Source of the DNA: Bacillota bacterium
GTDB lineage: Bacteria; Bacillota; Clostridia; Christensenellales; Aristaeellaceae
Reading direction: 5' to 3'
Assembly (NCBI GenBank): GCA_023398575.1
Contig: JAEWSC010000042.1
Coordinates: 1 to 21,847 of the forward strand
DNA: 21,847 bases
The notes under the pieces were generated by a model that was not told the DNA's origin, made no database searches, and was given only the letters and a program-made list of their open reading frames with translations. This document shows positions 1 through 5,378 of this stretch, in pieces; positions within the stretch are counted from its first letter, which is position 1; every line of letters starts with the position of its first letter. The translations under genes and the position numbers were made by a program.

Positions 1-36
1 CAGACTTCGGTGGTTCGAATCCACCCCCATCCACCA
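1..36 (+). tRNA. tRNA 3' end (partial, probably tRNA-Tyr)
   Basis: Only the 3' end is in the window. The T-arm is visible (GGTGG stem, TTCGAAT loop, CCACC), followed by the 3' acceptor strand CCCATCC, discriminator A and an encoded CCA. The anticodon lies outside the window. The implied GGATGGG acceptor, the A discriminator and the residue of a variable arm resemble bacterial tRNA-Tyr, but identity is an inference. It sits 4 nt before tRNA-Leu, so the two are probably co-transcribed. Confidence 0.85.
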
Positions 37-40
37 ACAC

Positions 41-127
41 GCGGGAATGGCGGAATTGGCAGACGCGCTAGATTCAGGTTCTAGTGAAGGTTCCTTCATG
101 CAGGTTCAAGTCCTGTTTCCCGCACCA
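41..127 (+). tRNA. tRNA-Leu (anticodon CAG)
   Basis: This is a full class II tRNA. The acceptor strands GCGGGAA and TTCCCGC pair, and are followed by discriminator A and encoded CCA. The anticodon stem CTAGA/TCTAG encloses the loop TTCAGGT, giving anticodon CAG, which reads CUG codons. A long variable arm and a T-arm (CAGG, TTCAAGT, CCTG) follow, as expected for tRNA-Leu. It is the last gene of a tRNA cluster that enters the window from the left. Confidence 0.97.
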
Positions 128-166
128 AAACCCTTGTGACGTTAAACGTTGCAGGGGTTTTTCTTT
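128..166 (+). terminator. Intrinsic terminator of the tRNA operon
   Basis: Directly after the tRNA-Leu CCA end, AAACCCTTG (128-136) pairs with CAGGGGTTT (152-160), with one G-T wobble, and a T-rich tract follows. The position right after a mature tRNA 3' end fits a rho-independent terminator. Confidence 0.85.
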
Positions 167-330
167 ATCTGCATTTCAATATTGTATTGAACGCTTTCGC
201 GAATACATTACATTGGTACATGTATACGGATTTCCTTAGATGCGACGGCAAGGCGCATTTTAGTAACGAGACATACTCCTTTTGACTCATATACGAATCA
301 AAGGGAGCATGTCTATTTTCATATATTAGA
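167..330. other. Non-coding stretch with an imperfect 44-nt hairpin
   Basis: No credible gene is present; a 61-codon minus-strand frame here has no ribosome site or recognisable content. The main structure is an imperfect hairpin at 270-313: GACAT pairs with ATGTC, CTCC with GGAG and TTTGA with TCAAA, with single mismatches between the blocks and a loop of about 12 nt. A smaller ATGCG/CGCAT hairpin lies at 240-258. Function unknown; it could belong to a larger form of the adjacent repeat. Confidence 0.5.
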
Positions 331-490
331 TGGGGATTCCAAAGGGGCACCCCTTCTGGCTCAATCTTCGCATTACTCGCTGCCGCTCGTACTGCTTGTT
401 TCGCCAGCCTCCTGCACCTCGCCCACTCCTGCCACTCGCAGGGGCGAGGCTTCGGAGCCCATTGGCGAGGTCCAGGGGCAGCGCCCCTGG
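331..490. repeat. Intergenic palindromic repeat, family 1, copy 1 (interrupted)
   Basis: The left part (331-360, starting TGGGGATTC) and the right part (about 464-490, containing the hairpin CCAGGGGC-AGC-GCCCCTGG) match the uninterrupted copy at 11468-11523. Here they are separated by about 103 nt (361-463) that hold their own hairpin, CTCGCCC (418-424) with GGGCGAG (442-448). The element ends directly at the TAG stop codon of the minus-strand acyl-CoA synthetase, so its right hairpin may also stabilise or end that mRNA. Confidence 0.75.
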
Positions 491-2167
491 CTAGGCGGTC
501 TCGATCGCATCGGCAGCCTGCAGGTTTAGCTCCTGAACGCCCATTTCACGAAGTTTGTATTTTTGTATCTTGCCGCTGGCGGTCATAGGGAAGGAGTCGG
601 TGAAAAGGACATAGCGGGGGGCCTTGAAGCGGGACATACCGTTTTTGACAAACTGAATGATTTCGTCCTGGGTGGCCTCCCGGCCATCGCGTAAGATTAC
701 GCAGGCCAGCACTTCCTCACCATATTTGCTGTCTGGCACGCCTACCACTTGCACATCGCGGATGGCGGGGTGGGTGTAAAGGAATTCCTCGATTTCGCGG
801 GGGTAAATGTTTTCACCGCCGCGAATAATCATGTCTTTTAAACGGCCCGTAATACGGAAGTTGCCCTCCTCATCCATGGTGCCGATATCACCGGTGTGCA
901 GCCAGCCATCTTGATCAATGGCCTGGCGGGTAGCTTCGGGCATTTTGTAATAACCCTTCATGACAAGATACCCACGGGTCACGATTTCGCCGGGCACGCC
1001 ATGGGGCTGCTCCAGGCCGGTCTCAGGATTGATAATCTTCCCTTCGGTGCAAGGGAGCAGCTTGCCCACCGTGGCCACCCTAAGCTCCAGCGGATCGTCG
1101 GCGGAGGACTGGGTCATGCCGGGAGAGGATTCTGTCTGCCCAAAGACAATGGTGATTTCATTCATGTTCATTTTAGTGTTTACATCGCGCATGGCTTTGA
1201 TGGGGCAGGGCGAGCCGGCCATAATGCCGGTGCGCAGGTGTGAAAAATCGAACTTGTCAAAGTCCGGATGCTCCAGCATGCCAATGAACATGGTGGGCAC
1301 GCCGTGAACGGCGGTACACCTTTCGGCCACCAGCATTTCCATTTCTTTCAAGGGGTTGTACCGCTCCATCAACACCATGGTGGTACCGTGGGTCAGGCAG
1401 GACATGACGCCCAGCACGCAGCCGAAGCAATGGAATAGCGGCACCACGATCAATAGACGGTCATTAGGCGTAAACTTCATGCGGTCACCCATGAACTGGC
1501 CGTTGTTGGTAATGTTGTGGTGGGTGAGCATAACGCCCTTGGGAAAGCCAGTGGTTCCGGAGGTATACTGCATATTAATGACTTCATGGGTATCGGCAGC
1601 GGCGATCAGGTCTTCCACCGCCTGCTCTGGCACCTTCTCCGCCAGCGTGTAAAAATCATTGAAATGGCGAACGCCGCGGGGCAGGTTGTCATGCTCGCCG
1701 ATGACGACAACGGATTTTAAAAAGGGCAGCGAGCTGTCACCCACCTCCTCCGGCCCTTTGTCCTTTAAAGAGGGCATGAGGTTCACAATGTGGTTAAGGT
1801 AGGGGTTATCACGGTTTTCTGGCATCATGATCAGCATTTTGGTATCGCTCTGGCGCAGCAGATATTCGACCTCAAACTGCTTGTAGTTGGTATTGACAGT
1901 GACCAGTATGGCCCCGATTTTGGCGGAGGCAAACATGGTGAGCATCCATTCGGGCAGATTGGTGGCCCAAATGCCCACATGGTCGCCCTTTTGAATGCCC
2001 ATGGCCAGCATGCCCCGGGCGATGAGGTTCGTCAGGCGGTCAAACTCCTTCCAGCTTAGGCGAACATTGTATTCCGGCGCGACGACGCAATCATTATCTG
2101 GAATCTCACGGACATTTTTTCGCAGCAGCCCTGGAATAGTGTAGTTGCTCAGCGTGGTAATGGCCAT
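491..2167 (-). CDS. Acyl-CoA synthetase (AMP-forming), T-box controlled
   Basis: This 558-aa protein belongs to the ANL (acyl-CoA synthetase) superfamily, which activates a carboxylic acid with ATP to an acyl-adenylate and then transfers it to CoA. Visible motifs are the P-loop YTSGTTGFPKG (201-211), FGQTE (342-346), GWLHTGD (421-427), the hinge region GRLKDMIIRGGENIYP (441-456) and the C-terminal catalytic Lys in SGKIQK (K533). The overall sequence resembles medium/short-chain FadD or YngI-like ligases; the acid substrate cannot be read from the sequence. The start at 2167 is chosen because AGGAGG lies 8 nt upstream; an in-frame extension to 2254 would run through the terminator of the T-box leader and is not real. 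It is a single gene behind its own promoter and T-box, divergent from a TetR gene. The leader suggests a role in amino-acid supply rather than general fatty-acid use, possibly isovalerate activation (inference). Confidence 0.93.
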   Translation of the reverse strand: MAITTLSNYTIPGLLRKNVREIPDNDCVVAPEYNVRLSWKEFDRLTNLIARGMLAMGIQKGDHVGIWATNLPEWMLTMFASAKIGAILVTVNTNYKQFEVEYLLRQSDTKMLIMMPENRDNPYLNHIVNLMPSLKDKGPEEVGDSSLPFLKSVVVIGEHDNLPRGVRHFNDFYTLAEKVPEQAVEDLIAAADTHEVINMQYTSGTTGFPKGVMLTHHNITNNGQFMGDRMKFTPNDRLLIVVPLFHCFGCVLGVMSCLTHGTTMVLMERYNPLKEMEMLVAERCTAVHGVPTMFIGMLEHPDFDKFDFSHLRTGIMAGSPCPIKAMRDVNTKMNMNEITIVFGQTESSPGMTQSSADDPLELRVATVGKLLPCTEGKIINPETGLEQPHGVPGEIVTRGYLVMKGYYKMPEATRQAIDQDGWLHTGDIGTMDEEGNFRITGRLKDMIIRGGENIYPREIEEFLYTHPAIRDVQVVGVPDSKYGEEVLACVILRDGREATQDEIIQFVKNGMSRFKAPRYVLFTDSFPMTASGKIQKYKLREMGVQELNLQAADAIETA

Positions 2168-2189
2168 AGTTACCGCCTCCTCGATATTT

Positions 2190-2449
2190 GTATAAAAAAA
2201 CTCCGTCTCCAATGGAATCATCAGAGACGGAGGCATAAACATCCGCGGTACCACTCTGCTTGGGGCATGCGCCCCCGCTTGTGTAAGGCGATTACGGGCC
2301 TGGCCGTCCGCCGCTACTTACGGAATTCTCCGCTTTCTGGCGACCGCTCGTGGGTGAGCTTCCTTCGTGGTCCCTGCCGCCTTGCACCATCCGGCGGTTC
2401 TCTGAAGGGACTTTTGAAGTACTGATCCCAGTCATGGCGTTTGCAATTT
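2190..2449 (-). ncRNA. T-box leader (tRNA-sensing riboswitch), probably Leu-specific
   Basis: On the minus strand the leader holds a T-box sequence AGAGTGGTACCGCG (2257 down to 2244), an AGTA motif of the specifier loop (2423-2420), an AGAGA/GGTG distal region of Stem I, and an intrinsic terminator whose 9-bp stem (2224-2232 with 2201-2209) is followed by seven T (2200-2194). The antiterminator bulge UGGU would pair with a tRNA ending ACCA. The 3' side of the specifier loop reads GAAGCTCACCC. The likely specifier is CTC (2358-2356, Leu), followed by A as is usual; GCT (Ala) one base earlier is the alternative. T-boxes raise expression when the cognate tRNA is uncharged. The family assignment is firm; the amino acid is moderately sure. 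Confidence 0.93.
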
Positions 2450-2455
2450 GGAAAG

Positions 2456-2484
2456 ATTGTATCCAAGATGCGGCTGTTTGTCAA
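2456..2484 (-). promoter_or_regulatory. Sigma-A promoter of the T-box / acyl-CoA synthetase transcript
   Basis: On the minus strand TTGACA (2484-2479), a 17-nt spacer and TACAAT (2461-2456) form a near-consensus promoter. Transcription would start near 2449, just before Stem I of the T-box. It faces away from the tetR promoter; the two -35 boxes are about 40 bp apart. Confidence 0.9.
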
Positions 2485-2523
2485 GCAGAAACTATTTGCG
2501 CATGAATATTTTTTCTTCGGGGG

Positions 2524-2565
2524 TTGACAAGAGCACCAAAGGGGAATATAATGACCAAGAAGTCA
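2524..2565 (+). promoter_or_regulatory. Sigma-A promoter of tetR with a possible operator
   Basis: TTGACA (2524-2529), 17-nt spacer, TATAAT (2547-2552): a perfect consensus promoter. Overlapping the start point is the inverted repeat TGAC-N6-GTCA (2552-2565), which could be an autoregulatory TetR operator; that part is a guess from position and symmetry. The ribosome site AAGGAG follows at 2572-2577. Confidence 0.88.
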
Positions 2566-2584
2566 CTGATTAAGGAGTCATTCA

Positions 2585-3202
2585 ATGAAGCAAGGCACGC
2601 GCCAGCAGCAGAAGGAGCAAACTCGAGAGCGGCTTTTAGAGGCAGCGTACGTAGTGTTCGCCCGTCAGGGGATGTTGCAAAGCCGAATGGAGGATATCGC
2701 CAGGGAAGCGGGGGTATCCCACGGGACGGTGTTTTTGCACTTTCACAGTCAGGAGGAATTGCTGGAAGCGGTAGTTTCTCGCTACGGCGGGCTGATTGCG
2801 GCCAGAACACACGCGCTTTTGGAGAGCGGAGCCGGTTTAAGAGGCGTACTCACGGCCTACCTGCAGGGGGTTCAAGCGTACGAAACCTTTTATACAAGAC
2901 TCTTGCTGGAAGCAAGGCTTTTACCTCAAGGAGTACGCGACAGCTTTCTCATGATCCAATCAGTGCTTTCCCATCACTTTTCTGCCGCGCTTGAACGGGA
3001 GGGTATAGCGAAAAGGCTGAACCTTGAAGCACATTTGCTGTACTGCATGTGGGTGGGGCTTGTGCACCACTACCTGCAAAACAGTGATCTGTACGGCGGT
3101 GAAGGGAAAATTATTGCCCGCCACGGCGAAACGCTGATGAGCGCCTACCTGACACTAATCAATAACACATCATTGCCAGAACATAAGGAGGAGACAACAT
3201 GA
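2585..3202 (+). CDS. TetR/AcrR family transcriptional regulator
   Basis: The 205-aa protein has the standard TetR N-terminal DNA-binding domain at about residues 12-58: a helix with LLEAAYVVFARQG, then MEDIAREAGVSHGTVFLHF, where the recognition helix and the aromatic residues typical of the family are seen. The C-terminal two thirds is a helical ligand-binding domain without a recognisable ligand signature. AAGGAG lies 7 nt before the ATG. It is transcribed from a consensus promoter divergent from the acyl-CoA synthetase, so it may control itself and possibly that neighbour, with an acyl-CoA-like ligand as one option (inference). Its stop overlaps the next start as ATGA, indicating translational coupling with the zinc-ribbon gene. 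Confidence 0.95.
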   Translation: MKQGTRQQQKEQTRERLLEAAYVVFARQGMLQSRMEDIAREAGVSHGTVFLHFHSQEELLEAVVSRYGGLIAARTHALLESGAGLRGVLTAYLQGVQAYETFYTRLLLEARLLPQGVRDSFLMIQSVLSHHFSAALEREGIAKRLNLEAHLLYCMWVGLVHHYLQNSDLYGGEGKIIARHGETLMSAYLTLINNTSLPEHKEETT

Positions 3203-3438
3203 AAACTTGCGTTGCATGCGGCATGCCCATGAACGACCCCGAGGATTTTGCCATGAAGGACGAGAGCAAAGACTACTGCCAGTACTGCCAAAGGCCTGAC
3301 GGCAGTATGCAATCGTACCCTGAAAAGCTGGAAGGCACAACTCACTTTTTGATGGAAACCCAGGGTCTGGAGGAACATGCCGCCCGGGAAACCGCGATAA
3401 GGCTGATGAAAAAGCTGCCGGCGTGGGCAAACATTTGA
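3199..3438 (+). CDS. Small putative zinc-ribbon protein
   Basis: This 79-aa protein has two Cys pairs, C4-x2-C7 followed by GMPM, and C27-x2-C30, the pattern of the 'putative zinc ribbon' family (Zn_ribbon_2 type), which is usually about 80 aa with a helical C-terminus as here. The Cys pairs should bind one zinc; biochemical function is unknown. The start overlaps the tetR stop (ATGA at 3199-3202) and AAGGAGGAG lies just upstream, so both genes are made from one mRNA. The ATGA coupling suggests the pair works together, for example as regulator plus effector, but nothing in the sequence defines the role. Confidence 0.9.
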   Translation: MKTCVACGMPMNDPEDFAMKDESKDYCQYCQRPDGSMQSYPEKLEGTTHFLMETQGLEEHAARETAIRLMKKLPAWANI

Positions 3439-3463
3439 TTGACTGTCGGAATATATGAATCAA

Positions 3464-3491
3464 GGCCGCCGGGTAAACCCGGCGGTCCCTT
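3464..3491 (+). terminator. Strong hairpin after the zinc-ribbon gene
   Basis: CCGCCGGG (3466-3473) pairs with CCCGGCGG (3478-3485) around a TAAA loop. No clear T-tract follows (TCCCTTGCG), so it may be an imperfect terminator or an mRNA 3'-end stabiliser. Confidence 0.5.
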
Positions 3492-3532
3492 GCGTGAAAA
3501 GTGTGCATTTCTTTTTACCCTTATGCAATGGA

Positions 3533-3560
3533 TTGACAATAAGTGGGCTTATGGTACACT
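3533..3560 (+). promoter_or_regulatory. Sigma-A promoter of the alpha/beta hydrolase gene
   Basis: TTGACA (3533-3538), 16-nt spacer, TACACT (3555-3560). It lies about 40 bp before the chosen ATG at 3601. It shows that the long in-frame extension starting at 3439 is upstream of the transcript and not translated. Confidence 0.8.
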
Positions 3561-3600
3561 TCCTACTGTCGGTCATGCCGGCGGAAAGGAAACTCCCATT

Positions 3601-4431
3601 ATGGAAGCCATAGTCAGAGATCTTACGATTCATTATGAAGCATATGGCCAGGGTCAGCCCATCCTATTGATTCACGGGTATACGGTGGATCATCGGTTAA
3701 TGAGCGGCTGCCTGGAGCCTATTTTTGAAACTGAGCCCGGTTACAGGCGCATCTATATCGATCTTCCGGGTATGGGCAGTTCAAAGAGCGCGCCATGGAT
3801 TGCTAATTCAGATGTGATGCTCGATATTGTACTGGAGTTCATCAATCAAGTGATACCGGACGAACGCTTTTTGCTGGCCGGCGAATCCTATGGCGGATAT
3901 TTGGCCAGGGGCATAGTAAACAAAATACCGGACAGAATTGCCGGTGTGTACCTGCTGTGTCCGGCGGTCATAGCGCAGCACAGCAAACGTACATTACCTG
4001 AGCATGCGATACTAAAAAAGGATGAGGCCTTTTTTGAGAGCTTGGCGCCGGAGGATGCTAAGGAACTGGCAGATGTTCACGTGATACTTACGCCAAAGGT
4101 CTGGGAAAGATTTAAGGATGAGGTATTGCCAGGTATCAAATTGTCTGATATGCCTTTTCTTGATTGGTTTAAGGCCAATGGCTATGCTTTCAGCTTTGAT
4201 GTGGACCATTTGGAAAAGCCGTATAATGCGCCTTCGCTGATTTTGTTGGGCCGGCAGGATGCCAGCGTTGGTTATCGGGATGCATGGCAGATTATTGAAA
4301 ACTATCCACGGGCGGCCTTTATTGTGCTGGATAGGGCGGGCCATAATCTGCAAATTGAGCAGCCGGAGCTGCATGCTTCGCTGGTCAAGGAATGGCTCTT
4401 TCGTGTCAGGGAAGCAATGGGCAAGGCATAA
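3601..4431 (+). CDS. Alpha/beta-hydrolase fold protein
   Basis: A 276-aa single-domain alpha/beta hydrolase. The oxyanion-hole segment LIHGYT is at 23-28, the nucleophile elbow GESYGG at 94-99 (Ser96), the likely catalytic acid is D220 in LLGRQD, and the catalytic His is H248 in AGHNLQIEQP. All triad members are thus present, so it should be an active serine hydrolase; the substrate (ester, lactone, amide or peptide) cannot be told. The cap region between about 125 and 200 is the usual variable lid. The start at 3601 follows an AAAGGA-type ribosome site and a good promoter at 3533-3560. It appears monocistronic; no clear terminator follows. Confidence 0.92.
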   Translation: MEAIVRDLTIHYEAYGQGQPILLIHGYTVDHRLMSGCLEPIFETEPGYRRIYIDLPGMGSSKSAPWIANSDVMLDIVLEFINQVIPDERFLLAGESYGGYLARGIVNKIPDRIAGVYLLCPAVIAQHSKRTLPEHAILKKDEAFFESLAPEDAKELADVHVILTPKVWERFKDEVLPGIKLSDMPFLDWFKANGYAFSFDVDHLEKPYNAPSLILLGRQDASVGYRDAWQIIENYPRAAFIVLDRAGHNLQIEQPELHASLVKEWLFRVREAMGKA

Positions 4432-4747
4432 GCGTGACAAACAACTGGATATTTTGCTAGATCCTATATGTTTTGCGGGCTTCCATGTAAAGGGGAGGTC
4501 CGCTTTCTGTTGTCTTTTCTTTGCCTTGGATGTATACCGGTCTGTATACTGGGGGAGTATGAATAAGGTACCAGCGCCTTCACAGCCGGAATTTTGGCTT
4601 TTCATTCGTTCTATGATAAAATAGATATAGAAATTCTGGCGAATGAAATCGGAATGGAAACCATTCTCCCCATGCGAATGGAAATGGTATTGAACGGAGC
4701 TTTTGAAAACCACTCTTCCAGATATCGCCTGTCATTTTGAAGGGTAC
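4432..4747. other. Non-coding stretch with two operator-like palindromes
   Basis: About 320 nt without a convincing gene. GTATAC-N6-GTATAC (4531-4548 region) overlaps a possible promoter (TTGCCT at 4521-4526, 18-nt spacer, TATACT at 4545-4550). After it, a 21-codon frame starts at ATG 4559 and ends at a TAG near 4622; a second frame is open from about 4567 to 4740 but has no start. A second inverted repeat GAATGG-AAA-CCATTC lies at 4652-4666. This may be a decayed regulator gene with its operator, or a regulated leader; neither is proven. Confidence 0.4.
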
Positions 4748-4776
4748 TTTACCACTGGATGGATTTGTGGTATAAT
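4748..4776 (+). promoter_or_regulatory. Sigma-A promoter of the small membrane protein gene
   Basis: TTTACC (4748-4753), 17-nt spacer, TATAAT (4771-4776). The ribosome site GGAAGGAGG lies about 35 nt downstream, before the ATG at 4825. Confidence 0.8.
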
Positions 4777-4824
4777 CATTAATCAGTTGCCGATTTTTGC
4801 GGCAGCTTTGGAAGGAGGAAAACC

Positions 4825-5304
4825 ATGTACCGCTATTCCCAGCAAATGCGCGCGCATAAAGGCGGGCAGCGGGTGCGGCAGCAGGCAAGCAAGGTATTAT
4901 TGCTTTTGCTTGTGGCAGCCATTGTCGTATTGACGATACTGGGCGGCAACGCCATGAGTTTTGAGGCAAAGGAGCAGGCGCAGTTTAAGGAGCGCATGCG
5001 CAGCGAGGCAAACCTGGCCATTACCCAGGTCAACAACCTCTCACGCACGGGCGGTTCCACAACGACCAATATGCTGGGCAAGCTTCGCCAGCACGTATAC
5101 GCCATGGAGACCTTGCAGGATGTGCATTTGGCACTGCGGGGCGGCGGTCAGCGGGTGGTAGACGATGGCGTTTTTGATTCGGTATATGCTGTGATTGACA
5201 CCTTTGATGCCAGGCTGCAAACCGGACAACAGACCAAAGAGCCCCTGACACAGCTGCTGACGCTGATGACGGAATTGAACACGAAAATAGGCGGCATAGA
5301 GTAA
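4825..5304 (+). CDS. Small single-pass membrane protein, unknown function
   Basis: This 159-aa protein is not recognised. It begins with about 23 residues rich in Arg, Lys and Gln, followed by one hydrophobic segment (about 24-42, VLLLLLVAAIVVLTILGG), which suggests a signal-anchor with the C-terminal 115 residues outside the cell. That part is helical and polar (MSFEAKEQAQFKERMRSEANLAITQ and onward), with a Gly/Thr/Ser-rich break near residue 75, and could form coiled coils. GGAAGGAGG sits 6-8 nt before the ATG. It has its own promoter and shares a bidirectional terminator with the convergent CTP synthase gene. Codon pattern and a clear ribosome site support it as a real gene. Confidence 0.85.
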   Translation: MYRYSQQMRAHKGGQRVRQQASKVLLLLLVAAIVVLTILGGNAMSFEAKEQAQFKERMRSEANLAITQVNNLSRTGGSTTTNMLGKLRQHVYAMETLQDVHLALRGGGQRVVDDGVFDSVYAVIDTFDARLQTGQQTKEPLTQLLTLMTELNTKIGGIE

Positions 5305-5318
5305 AATTACAATGATAA

Positions 5319-5362
5319 AAGCAAGACCCGCGCAATCATATTGACTGAGCGGGTCTTTTGCT
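5319..5362. terminator. Bidirectional intrinsic terminator
   Basis: AAGACCCGC (5323-5331) pairs with GCGGGTCTT (5349-5357) and T-rich runs follow on both strands (TTTTGCTTAT on plus, TTGCTTTTATC on minus). It separates the convergent membrane-protein and CTP synthase genes. Confidence 0.88.
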
Positions 5363-5378
5363 TATAGCCAAGGGCGGT

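Noticed and set aside
165..350. 61-codon minus-strand frame downstream of the acyl-CoA synthetase
   Set aside because: It has no ribosome site, covers a hairpin and the edge of a repeat, and has no recognisable content.
2168..2254. N-terminal extension of the acyl-CoA synthetase
   Set aside because: It is encoded by the terminator hairpin and T-box; the ribosome site and family alignment favour 2167.
2524..2994. 156-codon plus-strand frame overlapping tetR
   Set aside because: It begins at the tetR -35 box and is the out-of-frame shadow of tetR.
3439..3600. Upstream in-frame extension of the alpha/beta hydrolase
   Set aside because: It includes the hairpin and the promoter at 3533-3560, so it is not transcribed as coding DNA.
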